Shown: one piece after another, positions 25,681 to 35,454 of the stretch
Layout: each line of letters starts with the position of its first letter
Position numbering within the stretch: position 1 is the first letter of the stretch
Assembly: GCA_023238725.1 (NCBI GenBank)
Contig: CM041538.1
Coordinates: 13,266,880 to 13,330,879 of the forward strand
Length of the DNA stretch: 64,000 bases
Reading direction: 5' to 3'
Source of the DNA: Scortum barcoo
Taxonomy: Eukaryota; Chordata; Actinopteri; Centrarchiformes; Terapontidae
Notes under the pieces: model-generated
Database searches by the model: none
Told to the model about the DNA's origin: nothing
What the model saw: only the letters and a program-made list of their open reading frames with translations
Made by a program: the position numbers and the translations under genes

Positions 25681-28600
25681 ATCGTGGCGGCAGTAATCAT
25701 ACAACTTAATCTATGGCAGCAGTTTTTAGTTCGCATGAGTAAATATGCTATTACTAGTGCTCAGATGACCCACTGTAGGGGGAGTCCACTATTTCCATGG
25801 TGAAAATATGGGATGTTACCATATATTTGACAGTAAAAAGCCACCTGAGACTACTGAATACTCCATTATCCCCCTTGTGTGTTAACTCACCCTGCAAAAC
25901 CAAAGTGAGAAGAGGTGGAGACTGCTCTGGGCTACAGCACGTTATCAAAATGCTAATATACTTTATCATAGCTCTGCCACAACATGACCTACAAGTTTGG
26001 ATTGTCAAATCTTTTCATGAGAGAAGGTTCCTGTCAGGAAGTGAGGGGACACACACCAAACATCTGGTTCAAAACCACTCAATCAATTGCTCTAAAATCC
26101 TGAAATTGCTACTCTTGGCTTTGCAATCAGGGCTGTGGTCAGTGGGTTGATGGTACAACGATGGAATAAGCTCCAGCTAAGATCAGGCTTTGATGATGTC
26201 ACTGGTATGGATACAAAGAGTGAAAAGAGTTTTCTCACACTTGGGTCAAACAGAGTTTTTTTTTTTTTTTTTTTTGCCCTTAGAGCTTGCTACAAGTTTA
26301 TGAAAGCTGCTACTAAACTCTGGTGTGATCCATAAAAGAGCTCTGTACACACAGAACAAATGTTTTATATTTTTTTAGGACTAGCTTTTTAAAAACACAG
26401 TGTGCCAAGAAAGCTGGCCTTCTGGGGTGTGAATGCATAAACTACAAAGTATGAAATGTGCAATCAAAAAATCTGGACCGGTATGAAAATGTTTCGATAT
26501 GACATCGAAATGCATCTAATGTTCTCTCTGTTTACAAAAACAGTGTGTTTCACAGATGTCATGTAGATGGTGTACAGAGCTGCACTGTTGCAGAGCTGAT
26601 CAACAGAGAGGATTCCCCTGTGCATAAACTAATGCATGGTAATGACTATTTCTCCCTAACGGCTGAAGAAATGAACCTGGATCTTGACTTAAGTATTTGG
26701 GCCAGAGGGAAAAATTCATTTCCCTTTGTAATGCTAAGGTTCATGAAAGCAAAGCATACTTCAAGAGTTCTGTTCATTAAAATATACATGTGCGCAACGT
26801 CAAAATGAATGTTGAACTTGTGTTACCGTTCCCCTTATCTCTCCTAATATGTGATAAATGGCTGATCGTGTTGAATTCGCCACGGGTCGAGGGAGGAAAT
26901 GGCACATTTATTCGATGCTAGAAAAGAAAAACAATCCAGCGGCAAAACGGAAAAAGAATAACACCATAAGAGGAATGAAAGAGTTCACCACTTTATGATG
27001 GCACAGCCCAAATCAGTCACACAGGCACAGTGACAGCCTATATATAAACCTAATGGAAAGGAAAACACTGAACCAAAGGAAACTTACTTGTTACTTCCTT
27101 CCACCTGGCATTCAGTAACGAAAGCTGAACGCAACATCCTGACCCAGAGCCTCCGATACTACATAAAACATATAGGAGCTTTAATCTTTGCCGTGGCAAA
27201 ATTTAACAAACTTAAAATGAATGCAGAGAGTGTACACAACAGTCACTCTGCTCAATCCTGATTCAGATCAAATGTTTGCATTACATTTCCATAAATTTAG
27301 CAAACACAAGATTTGGCCTCTTAGTGCTGATTAAATCCTCCAAAGCAAGCTGTTCCATGTTTTCCCTGCAATACAAATTCAGCAGGACTGTACAACACAA
27401 GTAGTACATCAGGATGACATCATCACTTCAGAGACAATTTCAACCAGCAGTGCTGCTGAAAAGATGTGTTTATTTCCCTTTGTAAAGACTAGAAATGGGG
27501 GAAATGAACCAGCCCTCACCATCCTTCGATTTTTGTTAAATTGTTAGCTGTAAAAAAAAGAAAAGAAAAAAAAATCAAACAAATTTCAGCTTTTTCTGCC
27601 TCTGTCAGTGTATTGTTACCAGTGTTGGTTAGTAGCCACACGACTTTACAGGGCAGTCGCTGTAACAGGAATACACACAAACCAGAAAAGTGTATTGCTG
27701 CTTCACCCTCCTGCTCGCATTCAGCTCCCACACATCAACCTTGCTGCCTTAGTATGAAAGTGAATATGAAGGGCTCTTCATCTATACTCTCTGTTGGTAT
27801 ATTCATATATAAGAGTCTTGCATGATGCACTGTGGCCAGCACAGTGCTGCTGACATTACCATGATTTTAATGTGGTGCGCGGGAGATTGCTTTAAGGTTG
27901 TAAAAGAGATCAAAGCTCAGAAGAGGATATGAACCTGGACTGCTGTGCATTGTTACCTCTCAACTGTGGGAAGCACAGAGACCGGGATGCACCATAAAAT
28001 GTCCACACAAACTCCAGCAGCATTTAAAAAGTTCAAACTATTAGCGATTCAGAGAAATTTTCTATTTTTGTTCCTTGACATGACCATCAAAGACATTCTG
28101 ATGTACATTTTATCAGAGTGAAAATCCAGTTTTTTGCTGGACTTTGCAGATTACAACGGTTCATAAAATGTGTACACTCTCTGAAACATAGGTTGGATGG
28201 ATAGGATGTAGAAGAGTAATGCAAAAACGAATAAGAACGTGTGCCTTTCACACAGAAAGATTATGTGGCAACGGAAAGATGAAGCGGTTTTGTTAGCGTG
28301 AGACATGTAAGTCATCTCTGGTTAGGTTTGGTTCTTACATTTTTATAGTCCGACACAAGATTTCAATGAAAACGCCTTTATTCAAGTTGAAAGCAAATAT
28401 TTTCACTACCCTGACCATGCCTGGCCTTGCCTTCAAACATCACACTCCAGCTCTTTTGTATGTACTATATATTGCATGCAGTCATTTCTCCTTTGTGGGT
28501 GATGAAATGTCTCACTATTTTTTCTGCACATGTAGTATGTTATTTGTACTTGCCTTTCATGGAATGTCATGGCAGCAGGCTAACACCCAGTGAGGTGTGG

Positions 28601-28865
28601 CCCATGTAATATAAACTCCATGGCACTAATTACTTGATTATAACATAAATACCAATATAAGTCATAGTAATGTTGCTGTGTGCTTGTTGACTTTCTCTGT
28701 GCAGTATATTTCCAAGAACTGCACTTCTGTGGTGGAAGTGTTATTGTTTCCTTGCACCAAAATCTCAAAGGAGGTGTTTTATTTGTAGAAGCTTCACCAC
28801 TTGACAGACACAACTGCAAAGAGAAGCAGATTAACCTTCCCAGACACCCCAATTCAACACTCTCT

Positions 28866-28882
28866 ATCTGTCTGTCTGTCTG
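28866..28882. repeat. (CTGT)n short tandem repeat
   Basis: About four CTGT units at the start of a pyrimidine-rich patch. Confidence 0.8.
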
Positions 28883-29419
28883 CCTCTTCTTCTCCTCACT
28901 TTCCCTTTCCTGTATCCTTCCTCTTTGCTTTGGTTTCTACTGTTTCCATTTCCTTCTCTCATTTTGTTTTTCACTACCACCCCTGCTCTTGTCCCGACAT
29001 GCTTACTTCTCTCTCATCCTTGCACATCCTTTCGTCGGCTCCCCGGGTCTCACGCCGTCAGACCTCACCACAAATGAACAGTCTGGATGTGCACACAGTG
29101 AATGAATCAGCAACCCACATGGGAACCCCTTCACACTGTACCACAAACACAGTCCTAATTAGCTTAGAAACTACCGGCTTCAGCTGAGACTGCGCAGCTC
29201 GCTTACCCAGCCCCCTGCCCAACACTGTTTGTCTGGATGAGTATAGGTTAATTACATCCAGTTCACCCATCGCTCTCATACCTTCCCTTGGTTTTTTTTG
29301 GCACAAAAGTTTTGATTTTGTGTGTTTTTCTGATACTGTTGGTGTGCTTCTGCTGCAACATGTCTCTACAGCGCATCCATATTTGATGGGTACAAACCTT
29401 AGAAATCTTAGAAACAGCC

Positions 29420-29720
29420 AGAAGGGTCCTGCCTGAAGTTAGAGCGAAACCATGATAAACGTGATCAGTAATATCTTAAAATCAACACTAGAACAGGGCT
29501 CATATGATCTTGTCTTTCTGAATTTGTTAAAAGCCAAGCAGCTGCATTTTGTACTAGCACTTTTGCACTAGTGTTTTTTGGCTGAACCAGTTTGACATTT
29601 GCTGACAAACTGCACAGTGAAACAGCCTCAAATTGATTTAAGTATGGTCTCCAGTGGCATGACAGATCTGGAATCTAATATTGTTTATTTAGGTGATGAA
29701 GGATTGAAACCGTTCACGAC
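29420..29720. repeat. Suspected old interspersed repeat remnant
   Basis: Phrases such as CATATGATCTTGTCTTTCTG, AAAAGCCAAGCAGCTGCATT and TTTGTACTAG resemble, from memory, a widespread fish repeat whose consensus contains similar words in the same order. The copy is heavily diverged, its ends are not visible and no reading frame survives. Assignment is tentative. Confidence 0.3.
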
Positions 29721-32187
29721 TGTCCTCATGTAGAAGCATTGAGTATGCCTAAAGAAACAAAAGTAGACAGTGAAGCAGGACTTCAACACTTTCGAGAAGA
29801 AAACCTGTAGAAACAACAGTGTTAAAGGTGTGTCTCTTTTTTTAGTGACTGGAATCCTTAACGGACTGAACAGCATTAAGACATTTTCCATGTCATAAGA
29901 ACTGAAAGGTCAGCGGTCTCCTCAATAAAACTAGAATTGCACACAGCAATGATAAGAAATATCCTAAATAATAATGTCATGTGGGAATCTGTGCTAACTA
30001 TAAGCTAAGTAGCTTCCACCGTCTAAATGCAATACTTTCGGTCCTTCCAAATGTTGAGCGTTCTTAGGAGACAGATGTCCTAAATTGTTATTGCTATATG
30101 TGAGATTGTTGAAAAAAGGAAAAATCTCCTTAAACAGAGTTTGTGGGCTAAGCTCGATAGCTCAAGAGCCCATCTCCTAGCAACACCAGCTCTCATGTCA
30201 GTTAACCTCTGCCATGGGAGACACCAACCCAGAGGCCTGAAGCTGAGATGCTGTTTCCACAAATAAGTCCATAAACGGCTTAATTCCCTCGTATGAATTA
30301 AATATAAAACTATAAAATATGCACAATGGCCCCAGAATCAATAAACAAAGTTTTATTTCCTACAATTCAAATTTCAGATCTACTTTAAACTCTTTTCCTA
30401 CCCTGCAGAGTCGAGCCTGCACAATGCTCTTTGCAAAAGAGTGCATGAAGACTGTGAATCCCAGCATACAGAGGAATGTAGTTTCTTCCTTGCAGAATGT
30501 GTCTATTTGTGTATTTCTTTGCAGCAGCTTTCCTTTCTCATCATATCTGACATGACAGGTGACAATTCACCCCAGCAGCGTGTGTGCCATTTCACTAGGA
30601 GAGGGGAGAACGTGGCATTAAAGAAAGAATACTCTCTCTTCCTTTTCTATAAGCCAAAGCATTTTCAGGATGCTTTAAACTATTAACTGTTCCTCTGGTC
30701 TGTGCTTGTTGTCACTATCTAGCAGCGTCAATGTGTAGCCTTATGAAGAATTTATGCACACAAAACAAATTCCATCACTGCGGCGGGTGTGAAACAGTCA
30801 GACGCACACAAAGGAGGGAGAGGAGGGAAAAACTGTGTCTGCACTGTGTAACAATGGTTAGCAAACATTGAATGGATGATAAAAATGTTCATTCCCAATT
30901 CAACCTAATATGGCAGAGTGTCTGTTAATTATATATGTATGCAGTCAGGCCACATGGGAGAACCACTATTGAGTTGAAAGCTTTTTAAATGAGGCATTTA
31001 GGATACGCCATAAAGAAGCTATTAACTGATTTGTTCTCTATCATACGGTTTTACATCGTCCCCAGGAAAACTTACAGACTTACAACTTGGAAGGTAGAGC
31101 ATATTAATTGCCACAAAGGTTGGCCTCTCTGCAATTTGAATGTAAGTGGCTTTGACGGATAGAATTTCTTGTCAACCTTTTTAAAACTCATTTCAAATGT
31201 CATCTGCAATGAAGGTAATCTTTAGCGGACTGTTTGACAAGTGGTTTTGTCAAGGATGTGAGAGATCGTCACTTCGATAGAGTGCACGAGCCAGAGGTCC
31301 GTGGGCACATGAACACACAACACTCCATCACCTCTTCTAACGTGAAAAGCTGATACTGCGCATTAATGAGAAGCTGCCGTCTGCGAGCAGAACACACTCA
31401 CACATGTTTTACTGTGTGCACGCTAATGCACATAGGCCTACAGATATCTCCATGCAGAACATTTTTCAAAACAACATGCAGCGAATACACACACTTACTC
31501 AAACTTTCTCCCATGTTTGCTCTCCAAGAACTCCATTGAAATTCTTCTTTTGGATCTGACAAGATTAAATGAGAAAAAATTTTAAGTGCTTAATGGAAGG
31601 ACATGGAAGGACATGGCCAAATGAGGGAAAATGAGAGAATAAAATGGGTAGGTGGGGGGGTTGTATGTGGAAAACACAGAAAGTGCCTTTTTGTTTCATA
31701 CAGTCTTACTTTTTAGATGAAGCTCCTGCCACAAAACATTTGGCGAGAATTATGCAAGGTCAGCACAGTCAAGGTCACTTCTCATTCACCGGTCTTCAGC
31801 TCTGAATGTGTTTGATTGAGCAGGACCAGTGGAATTGTGAAACTCAATATTTCACAATGTTACAAGAGAAGACCCCTTGACATGCTTGAAATTCACCAGA
31901 AAATGGTATTAAAATGAAATGTGGAGAGTTATGGAGCTCCCTCCAGCGCAGCTCAACAAGGCATCTTTTTTATTTTTCTGGTCGCCGTTCCCTCCATTAA
32001 GAAGTTATGAGTGTATGGAATTAGGGAGTGGGTGTGGGGGTTGTGTGGGCTAACACTCTGGCAGTGCTGGCTATGAGAAAGGCCAGATCACCTGCCTGGT
32101 CATACATGCATGTTTGTGTGTACGCGTGTTTGCAGGCATGCATGACAGAAAGAAATTTAAAAATCTTTTGTCCATGGGAGCCTGCAC
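29721..32187. other. Noncoding stretch, no gene recognised
   Basis: Nothing beyond short random frames, A/T runs and an imperfect tandem of GGAAGGACAT near 31596-31616. The LINE begins immediately to the right. Confidence 0.5.
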
Positions 32188-32215
32188 ATTCAAGATTCAA
32201 GATTCAAGATTCAAG
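32188..32215 (-). repeat. LINE 3' terminal tandem repeat, 4 x 7 bp
   Basis: Four perfect ATTCAAG units on the plus strand, i.e. CTTGAAT on the element strand, directly after the AATGACAATAAATT end of the 3' UTR. Such short terminal repeats act as the priming end in CR1-group retrotransposition. The left edge overlaps the candidate target-site duplication TGCACAT by two bases. Confidence 0.85.
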
Positions 32216-32524
32216 AATTTATTGTCATTACACAACAATTTACATCGGCAATCATTGGTAATGAAATTCTTAAGTCCCAGGCTCTCCTAACAATGCTAAA
32301 GAAACAAGAAACAAGAAAAGCAAAAAGATAATTTAGAAATAAAAAACAAATAAAATAAAATAAAATTTAAACATAAATAATAAACTAGAGTAATAAAATA
32401 AGTAAGACCTTAAAATATAAGTTATGCAAATAAAATATAAACTGTAAATGTAAAGTAGTATTATAGTAACATATATACAATAGATATATATACAGTAGAA
32501 ACTATGCACAGCAGAAGTGGTGGG
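32216..32524 (-). other. LINE 3' untranslated region
   Basis: AT-rich sequence between the stop codon of the C-terminal segment and the terminal tandem repeat. It contains A-rich degenerate AAATAAAAT units around 32330-32410 on the plus strand. No open frame of note. Confidence 0.65.
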
Positions 32525-32866
32525 TTATTGAGAAGAAGTGGTGGTGTTGTGAACACAGTTTAAAAGTCTTATGGAGTGCGGTATGAAGCTGTCCCTGAGC
32601 CTGGTGGTTCGGGCTCGAATGCTGCGGAACCGTCGGCCAGCACGGCAGAACAGTTTGTAGCTGGGGTGACTGGGGTCCTTGATGATTTTGGTGGCCTTCT
32701 TCCTACACCGCTGGGTGTAGAGGTCCTCCATGGATGGCAGCTCCGTCCTGGTGATGTGCTGAGCAGCTTTCACCACCCTCTGTAGAGCCTTACGGTTGAG
32801 GGCGGTGCAGCTGCTGTACCAGGCGGTGATGCAGCCAGTCAGGATACTCTCTATGGTGCACCTGTA
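32525..32866 (-). pseudogene. LINE C-terminal domain segment
   Basis: After the slip near 32866 the frame reopens and ends at a stop at 32525-32527. It contains RVVKAAQHITRTELPS, DPSHPSYKLF, FRSIRARTTRLRDSF and IRLLN, a conserved block found at the C-terminus of fish CR1/L2-group polymerases. Its exact role is unknown. A short deletion before the GGTGCACC stretch explains the upstream slip. Confidence 0.8.
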
Positions 32867-34341
32867 GAATCCTTGAGTCCATGTTGAGCCTCCGCAGCCT
32901 GCGGAGGAAGAAGAGCCGCTGTCTGGCTGACTTTGTGATAAAGTCAGTGTGATGAGTCCAGGTGAGGTCCTCGCTGATGTGAACCCCGAGGAACCTGAAG
33001 CTGTTGACTCTCTCCACCGTAGTCCCGTTGATGGAGAGGGGGGCGTGTTCCTCTCTCTGCCTCCTCCTGAAGTCCACGATCAGCTCCTTAGTTTTGCTGA
33101 CGTTGAGCTGGAGGTTGTTGTCCTGGCACCAAGATGTCAGGGCTCTGACCTCCTCTCTGTAGGCCGTCTCGTCGTCGCCGGTGATCAGGCCAATGACGGT
33201 CGTGTCGTCAGCAAATTTGATGATGGTGTTGGAGCTGTGGGTGGCCACGCAGTCATGCGTGAACAGGGAGTACAGCAGAGGGCTGAGCACACAGCCCTGG
33301 GGGGCGCCGGTGTTCAGAGTCAGGGTGGAGGATGTGGTGCTGCCCATCCGCACAGCCTGGGGTCTGCCCGTCAGGAAGTTCAGGATCCAATCACACAGGG
33401 CACTGTTGAGCCCGAGGTCTCTGAGCTTGGTGACGAGCTTGGAGGGCACGATGGTGTTGAATGCTGAACTGTAGTCAATGAACAGCATTCTCACATATGT
33501 GTCCCTCTGGTCCAGGTGGGAGAGGGCAGTGTGGAGGGTGAGGGCGATGGCATCTTCAGTTGACCTATTGGGCCTGTAGGCAAACTGAAGTGGGTCCAGT
33601 GAGTCCGGGATGGAAGAGGTGATGAATAGATTTGACTAACCGCTCAAAGCACTTCATGATGGTGGAGGTGAGTGCTACTGGGCGGTAGTCATTCAGGGAG
33701 AGGATTTTGGTTTTCTTGGGGACAGGGACAATGATGGTCTCCTTGAAGCATGTGGGGACTACAGACTGGAGCAGTGACATGTTGAAAATGTCTGCAAAGA
33801 CGTCTGCCAGCTGATCTGCACACACCTTGAGAGCTCGGCCGGGGATGCCGTCAGGTCCAGGAGACTTACGTGTGTTAATCCGTTTTAGAGTTCTGCACAC
33901 GTCTGCCCTGGATATCACAGGTGGGCAGTGGTCCTCCTGAGCCTTTTGCACCTCCACAGCTGGAGAGGTGCTCTCAAAGCGGGCATAAAAAGTGTTCAGC
34001 TCATCAGGCAGAGATGCAGACATCACCTCAGCACTGCTGATCTTCTTTTTGTAGTCCGTCAGAGTTTTTAATCCAGCCCACATGCTCCTGGTGTTGGAGC
34101 CCTTGTAATGAGACTCCACTTTGTCCCTGTACTGTCTCTTTGCGCTGCTGATGGCTCTCCGGAGTGCGTACCTGGACTTCCTGTACTCCTCCAAATCACC
34201 TGAGTTGTAGGCGTCTGTCCTGTGCTTTAAGTTTGGCACGGACTTCTCCGTTAACCCAGGGCTTCTGATTTGGGAATGTCTGCACAGTAATCCTCGGTAC
34301 GACGTCATCGATGCATTTTCCGATGTATCCAATGACCGCAT
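32866..34341 (-). pseudogene. LINE reverse transcriptase segment
   Basis: RNA-directed DNA polymerase domain. After slips near 34440 and 34222, the longest clean frame (34222-33640) has RTDAYNSGDLEEYRKS, a finger-region SPGPDG motif at 33847-33864 and DYRPVALTS. After another slip near 33636 come DYSSAFNTI (33448-33476), GAPQGCVLSPLL (33273-33308) and the catalytic FADD box (the YxDD equivalent) at 33204-33215. ARQRLFFLRRLRR follows before the frame breaks near 32866. The aspartates of the active site are intact. SSAFNT and the RLFFLR stretch correspond to the blocks that typify Rex1-type fish elements. Confidence 0.88.
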
Positions 34342-34479
34342 CCGTGTATGTGTTTATGTCTGTGTCCTTAAACACAGACCACTCCGTCGTGCTGAAGCAG
34401 TCGCGCAGAGCCGAGTCTGATTGGTCGGACCACTGCTGAATGGTTCCGCGTCACCGGTCCGGTCACGCTTCAATTTCTG

Positions 34480-35205
34480 CCTATAGGAAGGCAGCAGCAG
34501 AACTGAGGCGTGGTCAGATTTTCCGAATGGAGAGCGAGGAAGGGCCTTGTACGTGTCCGCGTAAGGGGTGTAAACATGATCGAGTGTGTTCTCACCACGC
34601 GTGGGACAGCTGATGTGTTGGTGGTATCTCGGCAGGACTTTCCTCAGGTTGGCGCTGTTAAAGTCTCCGGCTACAATAAACGCAGCCTCCGGCCGTGAGG
34701 TCTCTGTCCTGTCGATAACTCCAAACAGCTCGTCCATGGCCTTGTTGTTGTCGGCGTGTGGCGGAACATACACTGCTGTCATGACCAACCGATGTAAACT
34801 CACGCGGAAGATAATAAGGCCGGCATCTGATCATGAGGTGCTCCAAGTCCGGAGAACAGCCCGTAGAAATAATCTCCACGTCTGAGCACCACTTGTTGTT
34901 CACCATGAAGCAGACACCTCCTCCCTTGCTCTTCCCTGAATGAATTGTCCGGTCCTGTCGGTGGATGGAAAGACCCTCGGGAACAATGGCGGAGTCCGGG
35001 ATCGAAGGGTCTAGCCAAGTTTCCGTGAAAACCAAAACGTTACAGTTTTTAATGTCCCGTTGAAACGCCATCCTGCTCCGGAGTTCATCCAGCTTGTTAT
35101 CCAGAGACTGAACAATAGCCAGAAGAATACTCGGGAGAGGAGGCCGGTTTTCACGTTTCCTCAGCCGGACTAGGACTCCGGCCCGCGACCCTCTTTTCCT
35201 CCGCC
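34480..35205 (-). pseudogene. LINE endonuclease (APE-type) segment
   Basis: Magnesium-dependent DNA-nicking domain of the retrotransposon. The frame opens near 35205 with a basic RRRKRGSRAG stretch and runs through QSLDNKLDELRSRM. The catalytic-glutamate motif FTETWL sits at about 35012-35029. After a slip near 34787 come AVYVPP, the GDFN motif at 34657-34668 and SDH at 34510-34518. The conserved motifs therefore survive except the motif I Asn, which reads as Ile. The slip probably reflects one extra G in GTTGGTCATG. Confidence 0.8.
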
Positions 35206-35423
35206 TGGCGATGAAAAAGTTTTTTCCACCACCGACCTAATTTGTAGAAGTTTTTCTCTATCATATTGTATGATAGGGCTCTCTTTAGCAGGTTGCATAA
35301 CTTAAAAGAAGAAATAAATAACAAAATAGTGCAAAAAAACAGCAAAGTTGAGGGGAGAGCTCGAGACACGGCAGCCATCCTCGGCGCCATCTTGCAAACC
35401 ACACAATTTTATTTTATTTTATT
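35206..35423 (-). other. LINE 5' leader
   Basis: On the element strand this starts in an AAATAAAAT run, then has TTGCAAGATGGCGCCGAGG. That motif resembles YY1-type or initiator-like promoter sequence often found at the 5' end of autonomous LINEs. A frame from 35402 to 35151 (starts MVCKMAPRMAAVSRAL, with a hydrophobic stretch) overlaps the start of the endonuclease frame. It may be chance or a remnant of an upstream coding part. Confidence 0.45.
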
Positions 35424-35437
35424 TGCACATCACCTGT

Positions 35438-35454
35438 TGTGTGTGTGTGTGTGT
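35438..35454. repeat. (TG)n microsatellite
   Basis: About eight TG units just outside the 5' end of the LINE. Confidence 0.85.

Larger units (their letters stand above)
21354..29415. other. Noncoding stretch, no gene recognised
   Basis: No gene or confident repeat. A T run lies at 26256-26275 and other A/T runs are scattered. The segment 23550-24110 has wording reminiscent of old fish repeat families (for example CAGGCTGTTGCAGTGGTCAG at about 23676-23695), but I could not establish a relation. A pyrimidine-rich patch with a TGTC repeat covers 28860-29000. Confidence 0.45.
32525..35205 (-). pseudogene. LINE ORF2-like endonuclease / reverse transcriptase polyprotein, frameshifted
   Basis: The protein would nick target DNA and copy the element RNA at the nick. 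The coding order is endonuclease (about 35205-34480), linker and reverse transcriptase (about 34475-32866), C-terminal domain (32866-32525). Reading needs frame changes near 34787, 34440, 34222, 33636 and 32866, each consistent with a small indel. A further slip near 35205 is possible if the upstream leader was translated. Almost no in-frame stops occur apart from those caused by the slips, so the copy died fairly recently or was hit mostly by indels. The endonuclease motif I that normally reads ANVQS has Ile instead of the expected Asn (AIVQSLDNK, about 35107-35133), itself probably inactivating. Confidence 0.85.
32188..35423 (-). mobile_element. Rex1/Babar-like non-LTR retrotransposon (CR1/L2 group), inactive
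   Basis: This is a LINE copy of about 3.2 kb reading right to left. It holds a GC-richer 5' leader, an apurinic-type endonuclease segment, a reverse transcriptase segment, a conserved C-terminal segment, an AT-rich 3' UTR and a tail of four 7-bp units. There is no poly(A) tail, which fits CR1-group elements, whose 3' ends carry short tandem repeats. TGCACAT occurs directly outside both ends (32183-32189 and 35424-35430) as a candidate target-site duplication. Length and a 5' end that includes an initiator-like leader suggest a nearly complete copy. At least five single-base indels in the coding part make it incapable of moving itself. The clade is assigned from the SSAFNT and FADD motif context, without a tree. 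Confidence 0.85.

Noticed and set aside
32188..32215. Direct repeats that might suggest a CRISPR-like array
   Set aside because: Four contiguous 7-bp units with no spacers at a LINE 3' end in animal DNA.
32949..33467. Long plus-strand frame of 172 codons
   Set aside because: It is the antisense shadow of the LINE reverse transcriptase, whose motifs are clear on the minus strand.
34586..34885. Plus-strand frames over the LINE endonuclease
   Set aside because: Antisense of the endonuclease segment; no independent features.
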